Program-made: the position numbers and the translations under genes
The notes under the pieces: generated by a model
What the model was told of the DNA's origin: nothing
The model's input: only the letters and a program-made list of their open reading frames with translations
Database searches by the model: none
In this document: piece by piece, positions 24,796 through 38,359 of the stretch
Numbering within the stretch: the first letter of the stretch is position 1
Layout: each line of letters opens with the position of its first letter
Source: Aralia elata
Taxonomy: Eukaryota; Streptophyta; Magnoliopsida; Apiales; Araliaceae
DNA: 64,000 nucleotides
Assembly (NCBI GenBank): GCA_034770075.1
Contig: CM068383.1
Location: 50,239,222-50,303,221, forward strand
Reading direction: 5' to 3'

Positions 24796-26339
24796 CGTAA
24801 AATTCTATAAATGAATTTGTAATTTTAACAACATTTTAGCATACATTCATTTAATTAATTACCAAAATAAATTAGGTCTTTATTTAAATTGGTATCTCCC
24901 ACTATTTTTGTAACACCCCTTTCCCAAAAATAGAAAAGGGAGGTCACGTGCAAAGCACAACAGAAATATAAACTAATACCAAACTTATAAACCAGAAAAG
25001 ATTAGTCTGAAGAGGTATTAACATCCACCCAACCGGCTCAAAATACATATTGTTTAGTACAACCTAATCTTAATAAAGCTTTAATACAACTCTAAACAGA
25101 GACTCAAACATCAAAACATAACCAAAATATCTAAACCATCTAGGTAAGGAGCTCTCATCACACTTGCCCATGATCCCCTTGAGTACCTGCCGGAAGAAAG
25201 ACACAGCATGAGCCAAATGCCCAGTACGGATATAGAGTAAAGAATTATGAACTGAATTTAACTAAATCAATTAATGAACTGAACGAAAACGAATTAACAC
25301 AACGAAGTAATAGGCTGAATCAAATGGTTGGGTGTTATTTCATACCGAGCTCAGAATATAGCTTGCCACATAGACAAGTCAATAATGCCACATAGGCAAT
25401 CACACATTGGACTGCGAATCCAAATGCATGCAAAATCGGAAGGTGTGTTTGGCATAACATCAGCCATCCGCAAAACATAACAGAAAACTAGGGCCGACCC
25501 ATACGCCTCTCACAACAAATCACCAAATGGCCAACTCCCATCGGAGCATAAAACAGAGACGCCGTGGACTAATCACACTGCCACAGAAGTGTCATGTCTC
25601 TCGTGCCAAGACGACATGCCTGTGGTACCCCCACAGGTGGTTATAGCTCAGGTATACCCTACGGTATATTCTAACAGAAATATCATGTCACAACACATGT
25701 GACACAATAGCAACAAAAAGGGTTCTATACGTACATGTTGAACCAAATCAAATCATAATCATAATGTCTCAAAAGAAGGTAACAACCTGTATCGCTCTAC
25801 AGATATCAAAATATATAGTAGACATGATAATCCAACTCAAAAGAGTGTAAATACGAGTTCTATGTATCAACACTAAAATAAAACTATTATATTAATTTCA
25901 CATGAAACAATTATGTGAATTAATAACGAAATTCAAAACGAGGAATCAAAACGAATTAATTAAATTTCAGAAGACTATCGCTGAAGGAGTACGGAATCCG
26001 TACCTGGAGTACGTAATGCAATACCCACAATTACAGATGCAATTGGTTAGACTCGCTCAAAGTAATCTATTCACAAAAATAATACATTTTATTAAATACT
26101 ACAATATTAGTATTAATAGTTTGTATGCATATATTGTAATGCCCGTGAATTTTGAACATCCTTATTAATTAAATCTAATTTAATTTAATGAGTTAACGCT
26201 GTGTTCTATTTAAACCAACTTGGGTTAATTGGTGGGAGATGTATAAGATGTGTCTATACTTGTGTTGACAGGTATGATATAACTATGGTTAAGAAATAAC
26301 CATATGTGAGTCAAGTGTAGGAATTGGTGTGTAATGGCT

Positions 26340-26525
26340 AAAATGGCCAAGAGTGGTTAATAACCAATGTAATTATGAAAGGGCAATAACCATTGTATAT
26401 CCAAGTGGTTAATAACCAATGTAATTATGGCGGGATAATAACCATTGTGTTTAAACAATGTAATTATGGCAAGATAATAACCAATGTCTAATAACCAATG
26501 AAGAATGGTTAATAACTAATGGATA
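26340..26525. repeat. Short repeats around GGTTAATAACC in solo LTR J
   Basis: Repeats of 'tggttaataaccaatgtaattatgg' type with decayed units. The core TGGTTAATAACCA is a near-palindrome. They lie 150-350 bp upstream of the TATA box. Confidence 0.7.
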
Positions 26526-26689
26526 ATTAAGATTTTGTGAAAAGACTATTTTAACCTTAAAAGAAGTTGGGTAATGATTAAAATACCCTTGAGGAAGTTG
26601 CTAGGAAGCTTCCTATTATTGATGAATTGATCAAATTGCCCTTCCCTAGTCATGATTAATGACTATTTTGCCCATGGTCTCTACTTTCC

Positions 26690-26697
26690 TATAAATA
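26690..26697 (+). promoter_or_regulatory. TATA box of solo LTR J
   Basis: TATAAATA, followed by GGACCCC; well placed for a U3/R boundary about 0.56 kb into the LTR. Confidence 0.6.
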
Positions 26698-29600
26698 GGA
26701 CCCCTCACCAATGATAGTAGGGGTTGGTTCATTTATTATTCACCAAGCAAGAACATAGAGTAAGAGCTTAGAGAGAAAAGGAGAGTGAGATTAGCATAGT
26801 TCATGCATCTCAAGTTCATCACATACTTTGGTAGATCAAGGAGAGTAACTACAAGATCAAGGTGAAACCCTAAACCATTTCCTTCTTTCTTACTTTGTTT
26901 TATTTTCATAGTTTTTCAGAGATTTTGTTCTAAGACTCAAGAATCAATAGATCTTCATGCTTCATATACAGATCTAATCCTCTTGAGTGTTAGAATGGAG
27001 ATTCAAAGGAAGAAAAGGAACTTATGTTCTTAAAGGGTAAAAACCCTAGCTTTTCTTCACTTGGATCACCCATAACTTGAGATCTACAACTTGGATTTGT
27101 GATCCGTTGAAAGGGGGTGCTAGGTACATGAGTTAGCTAGTAAACCCAAGTGGTAGAACACAAATCCAATAATTTTTGAAGCCTTGGGGGCTATTTTCCC
27201 AAAACAGTCCAGCTATAAAACTTAAAGCTTTAAAACCCTAAAAGCTTGTTGTCCATATTTTTCCAAAGGTTGTTTCGGCCAGTTATGGATCTGTTGAAAA
27301 TCTGGAAAACATCACAGAGGTACCTTAAGAACTTATCTACAAGTAGCAAAAAGAATGAACACGTTTCGATGTGTATGTTTTGTGTAATGGCTTTTACCGT
27401 GAAGGACTCCTAAATATTAATGCCCGGATTTCTCACTATGCACCTTGAAAACATATGAATTTTTTACAGTATGTTTATGCATGTTAGGAGAGTGTACCCT
27501 GAGAATTTCAGAATTTTCTGAGCAAAACTTGATTTATGAAAAATGTAACAAGATTCGGAGGTTTTGAGTACTTTAAAAATAGTAAATCACTTTCTAAAAT
27601 TCCAGGAAAATTTGTGAGTTATTGTTGGATCATATACTATCCAGATCCAGAGGATAATAATTTTTAGAACCTATTTGCCATTTTTCATAATAATGTTATA
27701 GTTATGGTTAAAAGAAAATAAATGGTTAAATGATGTCATAAATAAGGAAAATGTGATTTTTAAGCTTGGATACTCCTAATATTATATATTATGACTATTG
27801 AGGGGTATTTTAGTAATATTTAATGAGAAATAATATTTATGACCTTTTATGGGTAGTAAAGGAGTTGTTTAATAAAGGGTAAAACAATTAGAATAAATTG
27901 TTTATTCGCCTAATAACTTATTAAAATATTACTATGATATTTGTAATATATGAATTCGATATTTTTAAGTAAACAAAGAAATATTAAGATTAAAACTTTA
28001 TGGAAATATTATTGAATGAGTAATAATATTTATTTTAAGCATTAATAAATGATTAAGATATTATTAAAATGGCTAATAATATTAGATTAAAATATTATTA
28101 ATGATATGAGAATTAAAATATTATTAAGAGATTAATAATATTAGATTAAAGTATTATTGGATGATTAAAATATTATTAAGATGTTAATAACATTAGTAAA
28201 CGAATAAAAGTGTTATTAGTGGACTAATAATACTAAGAGGTGAATTAAATATTATCAGGATTGATAATATTAAGTGTCTTATAGGATTTACGATAGTCTA
28301 TTTGCTTATGTGTGCTATGTGATTGGCTTAATTGTTAAATAAATAGCATAAGTAAGCGTGTTGATATACAACTACGCAGTACTAATTGATAGATCAACAT
28401 TATCAATGTTAGGTTCTTCAAGGCCAATTAGTTAAAGCTAGAATTATTTGTAGCTGAGCAGACAGGCAAGTTCCCTAACTCAAACTCGAGTTATGATTTT
28501 TGAAGCATGTTAGTGAATAATTATTGTTGATTATTCACATCTATACTGGTTATTGAGATTCGCACCTTGTGCAATTGAATTCATATTCTATTGTTATTGA
28601 ATTATGAATTAAATTAAAGTTCTTTCAAGCATGAACTGTTTATGAGATAGATCTATGCTATTTGTATCAGCTAGATCAAGCATGTCTAAATTTGTGAAAT
28701 CAAATGTATTTTAAAAGTTGTTCTTATTAATTTGCTATAGTAAGAACTCTTAGCTGAGAAAAGGATAAATTTGATTAAGGCATGATATCAATGCTGGTTT
28801 ATTAAGTGTTTATGCATAAATCACGGGGTATGAAAGGCTGATCCTCTTGATTACCAAAACATATTAAGAGGTCCAGTTTAAATGTTGAGAACCTTGGCAA
28901 ATGTCTATGGTTATTTTCAACCACTCAGTAACTGTCATTCAAGTATTCGAATATTCAACTGGTGATTATTAATTCATGTTTCTTCACACTCTTATACTGT
29001 TGTTGAACATTGAAAGCGAAACTTCCTTCTAATCATGATATATCTCCCTTGTGTATAAACTTGCTAAGCAAACTAGTTGCTTACCCTTGCTATATCATGA
29101 TCTTTATTTCAGCTAAGGCAGAAACATCAAAAGGGGACAAAGGAAAAGGGAAGGTGCAAGAATAGCTGCCCGATAGGGCTTATGTATTAGTTATCTGCAA
29201 ATGTTATTTGGTTATGTGAACTCTTATTGTATTAAGGGTATGTTTTTAAGTTAAGGTTAAAGAACCTTGGGACCATGTTGTAAAACTTTATTATTATTTC
29301 GATAGACTTTGTATGATTAGTATTCCACATTTAGTTAGAAATTATGTTTGTTGTTGAGAATCGTGAACATCGAATTCGAGGTTAGGAAACCCGGATTTGG
29401 GGTGTCACATATATTGAACCCCCCCATAATATTTATTAAATTAATAAATTAAAGAGATACATAATACCTAGCCAAAATAATACCAAAATATTAACTAACA
29501 AACTAACTAAAATATATTAATTAAAGTTATAAATTAATAGAAATACAGAAAATTAAATTAAATAAATACACAAGAAAGAAAGAAAACATACCCGAAATTA

Positions 29601-29820
29601 TGAGGTGCGTAGTCTGCCTATGCCCTCGATACTGAAAATTTTTAACTAAGGAGGTCCTTACTAAAAAGTCCCTCTCACAAAAAATCTTTTCTTAAAATAA
29701 GAAAATCCTTATTGTTTAATAAATAAAATAAAATATTAGTTTTATATATATAGACTACTAAAGGAGGGAGAGATTGCAATGCAGGCGATGTGGGACTTAC
29801 CGAAACATGGGTATTACATT

Positions 29821-29832
29821 ACTTCCCCCTTA
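29821..29832 (-). other. Polypurine tract of element C
   Basis: Minus-strand AAGGGGGAAGT, two bases from the 3' LTR. Confidence 0.8.
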
Positions 29833-29873
29833 AAAAGGATTCCGTCCCCTGAATCAAAAGAAAAGGAACGTGC

Positions 29874-32800
29874 CTAATTATCAAAAAGATGCGGATACTC
29901 CGCCCGAATAGACTCCTCCATCTCCCAAGTTGCCTCTTGTTCCGAATGATTTTTCCACAAAACTTTAACAAACGAAATTGTTTTCCTCCTCATGATCCGT
30001 TCTTGATGATCTAAAATTTTCTCGGCTTGTTCCTCACAAGTAAGATATTTCCGAATCTTATCGAAAGGATATTGTACCACATGCAACGGATGATAATGAT
30101 AACTCCTCAACACCGACACATGGAACACATTATGCACATGAGCTAATTGTGAAGGCAGAGCTACCCGATATGCAACTTCGCCAACCCTTTCCAGAATCTC
30201 AAATGGCCCAATATAACGAGGACTAAGTTTACCTTTCAATCCAAATCGTCGAATACCCTTCCAAGGAGACACTTTCAAAAACACGTGTTCACCAGGTTGA
30301 AACTCTAAAGTCCTCCTATGCTTATCAGCATAACTCTTCTGCCGTGATCGAGCCGACTGCAATTTCTCCTTAGCCACCGCCACCTTCTCCGTAGTGATTT
30401 GAACTAACTCAGGCCCTTCTATGATCTTCTCACCAACCTCATCCCAATAAGTTGGTGCCCGACACTTCCTACCATATAATGCCTCAAATGGAGCCATATC
30501 AATACTTGCATGCCAGCTATTGTTATAAGCAAACTCAACAAGGCTCAAGTAATCATCCCAATTACCCGACCATTCTAATGCACAAGACCTTAACATATCC
30601 TCTAATGTTTGGATAGTCCTCTCAGATTGCCCATCAGTCTGTGGATGGAAAGAAGTATTGTATTTTAGTCGAGTGCCCCAAGCTCGCTGAAACCCTTTCC
30701 AGAACCATGAAGTGAACCATGGATCTCGATCTGAAACAATTGACACCGGAGTTCGATGAAGTCTAACCACCTCCTGTTGAAAAATTTGTGCCAACTTGTC
30801 TACAGAATAACCCTCCTGGATAGTTAAGAAGTGAGCTAATTTGGTCAATCGATCTACTATAACCCAAATAGCATCATTCTTCTTGAAAGTTTTTGTTAAC
30901 CCAGTTACAAAATCCATTGTAATATCCTCCCACTTCCAAACAGGAATGTCTAATTGTTGCAGTAATCCACTAGCACGTTGATGTTCAATTTTCACTTATT
31001 GACAAGTGAGACATCTTCCTACATATTCAGCCACATCTCGCTTCATCCCATTCCACCAAAAATTCTTCTTTAAATCCCTATACATCTTCGTAGAACCCGG
31101 ATGAATAAAAAATGGTGAACTATGAGCTTCAGCTAATACTGCCTCCCGAATAGTTGGATCTGACGGCACACACAACCGTTTACCCAACCAAATCACACAA
31201 TGGTCATCAATACGAAACTCAGGCTGCTTTCCCCTCTCCAAATTTTGTGTTATAGCCTATAACTCGCCATCTTCTTTTTGAGCTTCCTTAACCCTCGAGA
31301 TAAGAGAAGACTCCACTCTCATACCTGCTAAAAGTCCATCTGCACCTTGTACATACAACTCCAAATCCAACCGTTTCATATCTGAAATAAGTTGTGGTTG
31401 TGTAATAAGGGCTGCTACACTCCCCGAACTCTTTCGGCTAAGCGCATCTGCAACTACATTCGCCTTCCCAGGGTGATATTGAATTCTAGCGTCATAGTCT
31501 TTGAGAAGCTCCAACCAATGCCTCTGTCTCATATTAAGCTCCTTCTGAGTGAATATGTACTTAAGACTTTTGTGATCGGTGAAGATATCACAAGTCTCGC
31601 CATACAAATAGTGCCTCCAAATTTTCAAAGAAAAGATTACTGCTGCCAACTCCAAATCATGAGTGGGGTAGTTCACCTCATAAGGTTTAAGTTGTCTAGA
31701 AGCATAGGCAATCACCTTACCGTGCTGCATCAAAACACACCCTAAACCCTTCTTAGAAACATCACTATAAATTTGGTAACCTCCAGTCCCTGATGGCAAT
31801 ATAAGTATTGGAGCTGTCACAAGTCGTTTCTTCAACTCCTCAAAACTTTTCTCGTGCTCCTCGTTCCACACAAACTTCGTGCCCTTTCTCATCAACTGAG
31901 TCAATGGCTAGGCAAGTAAAGAGAACCCCTCTACAAATCGCCTATAATACCTTGCCAAACCCAAAAAACTCCTAACCTCCGTCACCGTATAGGTCTCGGC
32001 CATTTAGTGATAGCTTCAACTTTCGCAGGATCCACCTTAATGCCTTCAGCAGACACAATGTGGCCCAGAAATATAACCTGCTCCAAGCAAAACTCACATT
32101 TGGAGAATTTAGCATATAACTTCTCTTTTCGTAAAATTTTCAAAATTATGCGAAGATGTTCCTCATGCTCCTCCTTGGACTTAGAGTAAATTAAAATGTC
32201 ATCAATAAAGACAATGACAAATTTGTCCAAGTACTCCCTAAACACCCGATTCATCAAATCCATAAATACCGCCGGAGCATTAGTCAACCCAAATGGCATC
32301 ACCAGAAAATCGTAATGTCCATAGCGAGTACGAAAAGCTGTCTTAGAGACATCCTCATCTCTTACCCTCAACTGATGATAACCTGATCTCAAGTCTATCT
32401 TCGAAAAATACTTCGCCCCTTAAAGTTGGTCAAATAAATCATCAATCCTCGGTAAAGGATACCGATTTCTGATGGTAATTTTGTTTAACTCTCTGTAGTC
32501 TATACACAACCTCATAGACCCATCCTTCTTCTTTACAAATAAAATCGGAGCTCCCCATGGTGAAACACTCGGTCGAATTACACCACGATCTAATAATTCT
32601 TGCAATTGCTCCTTCAACTCTTGCAATTCCAATGGTGCCATCCTATACGGTGCCTTAGAGATAGGCTCTGCACCAGGAACAAGCTCAATAGTAAACTCAA
32701 CTTCCCGTTGCGGTGGCAACACTGACAATTTCTCTGGAAACACATCAGAAAATTCACGAACAATCGGAACATTCTCAATACGAGACTCTCCCATAGAGGT

Positions 32801-34591
32801 GTCATTCACAAATGCTAAATATCCATCACAACCCCTAGCCACCAATTTTTTAGCTTTTAGAGCTGAAATTAATTTCACTACCTTACCCGGTCGTGAACCT
32901 TGATACACGAAATCCGGGGACTTCAAATCCCCAAAGATAGCTCTTTTCGATTGACAATCGATAGTGGCCTGGTGCTTATCTAACCAGTCCATTCTAAGAA
33001 TCACATCAAAATCGTGCATACCCATCGGCAAAAGATTTACGCTACGAATCTTATCTCCAAAACTAATAGGACAATCTCGATATAAATCAGAGATAATAAT
33101 AGAAATTCCCATCGGGGTAGTAATAGACATAGCAGAATTTAAAGACTGAGATGACACACCAAGGTGTCGAACAAAAGAATTTGCAACAATCGAATGGGTA
33201 GAGCCAACATCAAATAAAATGGAAGCTTCACGATTGCCAACTATAAGAGTGCCAGAAACAGTACCTGGCGCACCTGCTGCCTGATTATGTGTCAAGGCGA
33301 AGACCCGTCCACCGCGGCGCTGACCAACATTGCCACCATTATCACCATCTCCACCATTACCACGTGGTCGAGTACAATCTTTGGCAAGATGGCCTAACTG
33401 ACCACACAAAAAGCATGCACCAGTAACTCTATGACAAGGTCTTCCTGGATGATTAGCCCCACAAGTAGCACAAGGAGCTATTGGAATGAGATTAGGGTTA
33501 TCCCCACCTACTGGTCCTGGGTAACGACCCTGATTTTGTCCTTGTTGACGATTCTGCCATTGCTGACGATTATGACCTTGTTGAGGCAACTGTTGATAAC
33601 TTGTGTTCTGATTCTGGCCACGCTACTGTCCTTGTTGACCACCCCGGTTCTTGTTCCACTGACCATTCTGATTTCTCCCCTGCTGACCCGACACTTGACT
33701 CTGCTGGCCATTTCTATCCCTCTTTCGACCTCCCTCTGGTTTAGAAGCTCGAAAGTCTTGTCGCTCCATCTCAATATTCTTGGTTGCATTAGCCACTGCT
33801 GACACATCTTTGAATTTAATGTTAATGAGATGTTGGCGATACTTATAATGAATTCTCCACTTAAATTTCTCAGCTTGTTCTGATGCAGTCCCTGCTGAGG
33901 TTCCTGCAAAACTTGCCAACCTAGTGAACCTTGTCATAAAATCCAAAACAATCTCATCCTCCTTCTGCTGAATAGACAGATACTCTCTACCGTAAACCTC
34001 TTTATCAGCAGCTGAGAAGTATTGTTGATAAAAGATATCACAAAATTCTGCCCAAGTAAGTGTCTCTACAAATCCATCACCCTTTGTTACTTTCATTGCT
34101 TTCCACCACCTTTGCGCATCCCCCTCTAATTTATAACTAGGCAGTACGACTTTCTGGTTATCCGAGCATCCTAGCACATCAAATATCTTTTCTAAATGGG
34201 AAACCCAATTCTCTGTATCAATTGGAGTTGGAGCTGAAGTGAATGAATGTGGTTTCTGTTTTTGGAACCTTTCTAACCACAAATACATCGAAACAATGGA
34301 TGGATCAACCCCAATAGTATTCACTTCTTCATTTGTCTGCGAACCACCATTCCTAGGGTTCCCTTGATTAGGAATTTATGGCGTCGGTTGTTGCATTGCT
34401 TGAACGACTTGTGCCACCAATTGCGGCAAAGCCTGATTAATCGCCTGATTTACCAAAGCTGCCAATTGAGCATTATCTTGATTATTAGGCTGCACATCAC
34501 GCTGCATATCAGAATGTACATCGGTTTGGCGCACGCCTCTTCCCCTACTATTTCCTCGTCTACCAGCAACTCTAGCGGATCTACGAGCCAT
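29874..34591 (-). pseudogene. Element C gag-pol (chromovirus), interrupted
   Basis: Start chosen at 34591 (MARRSARVAGRRGNSRG). Domains, minus strand: gag (34324 to about 33900; LEKIFDVLGCSDNQKV, WWKAMK), an Arg/Gln/Asn-rich linker, zinc knuckle CFLCGQLGHLAKDC (33415-33374), protease at about 33211 (LFDVGSTHS: the D-S/T-G triad reads DVG), RT (SPWGAPILFVKKKDGS; VFIDDILIYS at about 32205), RNase H (SDVSKKGLGCVLMQHG), and integrase with an H-H-C-C region and intact MDFV, VSDRDP and SERTIQTLE catalytic segments (from about 30914). A chromodomain ends it (KVLWKNHSEQEATWE...YPHLFDN, about 30040-29877). Stops at 34376, 33620, 32417, 31254 and 30996. One frameshift lies between 31982 and 31904. Everything else is a single frame, so few lesions separate it from an intact polyprotein. 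Confidence 0.95.
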
Positions 34592-34744
34592 CTAATAAAG
34601 AAAACAATGGACTGAAGCAAAATACTTTGAATCCGATTAATATGATAGCTGAATGGCATACCAAATGGAACAAAAACCTAACCCAAAGTCTACCCATAAC
34701 TCACAGGTTAAACCTAAATAGGTTTTCTACAAGAAATAACCTAA
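34592..34744 (-). other. Leader of element C
   Basis: About 150 bp between the primer site and gag ATG; no ORF of note. Short leader compared with A, B and E. Confidence 0.6.
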
Positions 34745-34756
34745 GCTCTGATACCA
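34745..34756 (-). other. Primer binding site of element C
   Basis: Minus-strand TGGTATCAGAGC, a perfect initiator-tRNA-Met type site, four bases from the LTR end. Confidence 0.9.
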
Positions 34757-34760
34757 ACTC

Positions 34761-36393
34761 TATAACACCCCTTTCCCAAAAATAGAAAGGGAGGTCACGT
34801 GCAAAGCACAACAGAAATATAAACTAATACCAAAATTATAAACCAGAAAAGATTAGTCTGAAGAGGTATTAACAACCACCCAACCGGCTCAAAATACATA
34901 TTGTTTAGTACAACCTAATCTTAATAAAGGTTTAATATAACTCTAAACAGAGACTCAAACATCAAAACATAACCAAAATATCTAAACCATCTAGGTGAGG
35001 AGCTCTCATCACACTTGCCCATGATCCCCTTGAGTACCTACCGGAAGAAAGACACAACATGAGCCAAATGCCCAGTACAGATATAGAGTACAGAATTATG
35101 AACTGAATTTAACTAAATCAATTAATGAACTGAACTGAACGAAAATGAATTAACACAACGAAGTAATAGGCTGAATCAAATGGCTGGGTGTTATTTCATA
35201 CCGAGCTCAGAATATAGCTTGCCACATAGACAAGTCAATAATGCCACATAGGCAATCACACATTGGACCACGAATCCAAATGCATGCAAAATCGGAAGGT
35301 GTGTTTGGCACAACATCAGCTATCCGTAGAACATAACAGAAAACTAGGGCCGACCCATGCGCCTCTCACAACAAATCACCAAATGGCCAACTCCCATCGG
35401 AGCACAAAACAGAGACGTCGTGGACTAATCACACTACCACGGAAGTGTCATGTCTCTCGTGCCAAGACGACATGCCTGTGGTACCCCCACAGGTGGTTAT
35501 AGCTCAGGTATACCCTACGGTATATTCTAACAAAAATACTATGTCACAACACATGTGACACAATAGCAACAAAAAGGGTTCTATACGTACATGTTGAACC
35601 AAATCAAATCATAATCATAATGTCTCAAAAGAAGGTAACAACCTGTATCGCTCTACAGATATCAAAATATATAGTAGACATGATAATCCAACTCAAAAGA
35701 GTGTAAATACGAGTTCTATGTATCAACACTAAAATAAAACTATTATATTAAATTCACACGAAACAATTATGTGAATTAATAACGAGATTCAAAACGAGGA
35801 ATCAAAACGAATTAATTAAATTTCAGAAGACTATCGCTGAAGGAGTACGGAATCTGTAACTGGAGTATGTAATGCAATACCCACAATTACAGATGCAATT
35901 GGTTAGACTCGCTCAAAGTAATCTATTCATAAAAATAATACATTTTATTAAATACTACAATATTAGTATTAATAGTTTGTATGCATATATTGAACCCCCC
36001 ATAATATTTATTAAATTAATAAATTAAAGAGATACATAATACCTAGCCAAAATAATACGAAAATATTAACTAACAAACTAACTAAAATATATTAATTAAA
36101 GTTATAAATTAATAGAAATACAGAAAATTAAATTAAATAAATACACAAGAAAGAAAGAAAACATACCCGAAATTATGAGGTGCGTAATCTGCCTATGCCC
36201 TCGATACTGAAATTTTTTAACTAAGGAGGTCCTTACTAAAAAGTCCCTCTCACAAAAAATCTTTTCTTAAAATAAGAAAATCCTTATTGTTTAATAAATA
36301 AAATAAAATATTAGTTTTATATATATATACTACTAAAGGAGAGAGAGATTGCAATGCAGGCGATGTGGGACTTACCGAAACATGGGTATTACA
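34761..36393 (-). repeat. 5' LTR of element C
   Basis: 1633 bp; aligns with 24909-26134 plus 29415-29818. The first bases are TATAACACC instead of TGTAACACC. No gene. It provides the empty-site reference for solo LTR J. Confidence 0.92.
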
Positions 36394-36489
36394 ATTTTCA
36401 TCAAACTATATTACCCTCCATATATAGTTCGGCATATCTAATTAAAGATTAGCTAGTAAGAATAAGGATCCCATTTCAAATGTATATAG

Positions 36490-36782
36490 CCTTGTGGTGA
36501 CACAATAAATGATATATAAATAAATAGGTAGACAACTATTGTCAATTACATCACTATGTAACTCCTTGTCTTTTGCCTCTTAGATTATTTTGATCAAGTG
36601 GTGACACATCCGAATCAAAATTATCCAAGTTAAGTCCAACCTAGCACTTCCATATATGTGAAGAGAAAAATACTGTCCTTGTGGTGACACAACAAAAAAG
36701 TAATGTTCAATTCCTTAATAAGCATCAAATGTAATAAGGCAACATCTTAAATATTTAATACTTGCCTTGTGGTGACACAACA
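36490..36782. repeat. Four dispersed TTGTGGTGACACAA palindromes
   Basis: Each has TTGTG and CACAA arms around GTGA, spaced about 80-110 bp. The second copy is degenerate on its left arm. Spacing and symmetry suggest a protein-binding or RNA-stem element; no function is known to me. Confidence 0.75.
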
Positions 36783-37730
36783 AACTCATATTAAATATTT
36801 AATACTCTATCACTATACCATGCTAGAAGGAGACGTTCGATATTCCAAATATCTTTGAACGCTTAGGACTTAATATAATTATTTTGAGGGGTTTGTTATT
36901 ATTTGTCTCATCTTGTTTAGCGCGCATGCACATATATATATAAAATACGCGTCATATTATTTAACATGCGAAACATGTTGTATAATATATAATATATACA
37001 TAGTAAGCATGCACATATAGAATACTATATTCTACCTAGATTGATTATGGACTTTTATTATAGTTTGGTTCACTAGAGCCACCAAGTGAACCAAAAGGTC
37101 AAACCTAGGGTGCAAGAATAAAATTTAAATATAACTATTACATTTAAACCCGGGCTCCATTACAAACGGGTCTTCATGCGCTCCTTACTCCTTTGTCTCC
37201 AATTCTTCAAGTAATTCTAACTAAACCTATTACATAAACTATTTACAATAAATAGAAATCTTAATCAGCAATTAAGGAGAAGTACATAGGAGGGAGATAT
37301 AATTTACATTAAGAAAAATTAGAGAAGACGAGGTACACAGACCTCATTTATAAAAACCCATTCATTCAAGCATCCACTAAAATAAATCCAATCACACATT
37401 GGTCAATAGTCCATAATCAATCCCTATTTATTATCATACATATCTCCATATGTATCAATAAATAACATTCATCTTATGAATAATAAAACCATTCCATATA
37501 TGCATTAATATCAATTAATGGGTAATTAAAAGTTTACTAGAAATCCAATTTTGAAATAAAATAAACTCCTTTATTCTAATCAAAATTTAAATCATAATAA
37601 ACTTATTTTATTTTATCCAATTTTGAATAAAAATAAACTCCTTTATTTTTAATCAAATTCCAAATCAAAATAAACTCTTTTATTTCAATTAACATGGAAT
37701 CCAATTTCAAGTTTAAAACAAACTCTTTTA

Positions 37731-38359
37731 TTTTAACTTAAAATTGTTGGAAAATAAAATATGTTGAATCCTATTCCTTATCAAAATAAACATCTTTATT
37801 TTTTAGGAAACATGGAATCCTATTCCATATGTGAATAAACTCCTTTATTCTAGGAAACATGGAATCATATTCCATATGTGAATAAACTCCTTTATTCTAA
37901 ATTTATATCAGTTAAATAAACCATTTATTTTAATTGAAGGAAAAATTATTTTTCGGATTCTGCTGTCCGGCGCAGCTGCGCCCAGAATGAACTGGGAAAC
38001 GGCGCAGCTGCGCTGAGCCCCAGAAATGACTTTCTGGGTTTGGGCGCAGCTGCGCTCCAGAATGAACTGGAGTCGGCGCAGCTGCGCCGTTTCCCAGTTC
38101 ATTCTAGGCGCAGCTGTGCCGGACAGCAGAATCCGAAAAATAATTTTTCCTTCAATTAAAATAAATGGTTTATTTAATTGATATAAGTTTAGAATAAAGA
38201 AGTTTATTCACATATGGAATATGATTCCATATTTCCTAGAATAAAAGGAGTTTATTCACATATGAAATAGGATTCCATGTTTCCTTAAAAATAAAGATGT
38301 TTATTTTGATAAGGAATATGATTCATCATATTTTATTTTCCAACAATTTTAAGTTAAAA
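37731..38359. repeat. 629-bp near-perfect inverted repeat (foldback) in the copia leader
   Basis: Arms of about 310 bp mirror each other around position 38045, with only about a dozen mismatches by eye. The outermost words are ttttaacttaaaattg (37731) and its complement ending at 38359. The central part holds five copies of the 12-bp palindrome GCGCAGCTGCGC or close variants (37970, 38002, 38044, 38076, 38108). RNA from either strand would fold into one long hairpin. Confidence 0.93.

Larger units (their letters stand above)
26135..29409 (+). mobile_element. Solo LTR J (Ty3/gypsy chromovirus-type)
   Basis: 3275 bp, TGTAATGCCC...GGGGTGTCACA, with perfect target duplication TATAT (26130-26134 and 29410-29414). 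The uninterrupted LTR C copy at about 35985 shows the empty site. It has a TATA box at 26690-26697, an array around 'ggttaataacc' at 26340-26525, and AT-rich repeats at 28000-28260. It shares the 'ttaaagctagaattatttgtagctgag' block with LTRs B and E (at about 28430). No gene. Confidence 0.92.
24909..29818 (-). repeat. 3' LTR of element C, interrupted by solo LTR J
   Basis: Own sequence 24909-26134 and 29415-29818, about 1.63 kb net, equal to the 5' LTR (1633 bp). Plus-strand ends TGTAACACCCC and GGGTATTACA. A minus-strand TATA-like run is at about 29740-29752. The ORF 25902-26168 spans the J junction and is not a gene. Confidence 0.9.
24909..36393 (-). mobile_element. Gypsy chromovirus element C, full-length, minus strand
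   Basis: LTRs at 24909-29818 (3' LTR, split by solo LTR J) and 34761-36393 (5' LTR). Perfect target duplication ATTTT (24904-24908 and 36394-36398). Primer site TGGTATCAGAGC on the minus strand at 34745-34756; polypurine tract at 29821-29832. One gag-pol frame with stops and one frameshift (29874-34591). It is inserted in the leader of copia element 2, between LTR/primer site and gag. By eye the two LTRs differ at a few percent of positions in the first few hundred bases, so it is older than E. Confidence 0.93.

Noticed and set aside
25902..26168. 88-codon ORF
   Set aside because: It crosses the junction between LTR C and solo LTR J, so it cannot be an inherited gene.
37731..38359. Foldback as an inserted MITE
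   Set aside because: The left arm grades into the leader's own 50-bp repeats and I found no flanking target duplication, so a rearrangement of the leader fits better.
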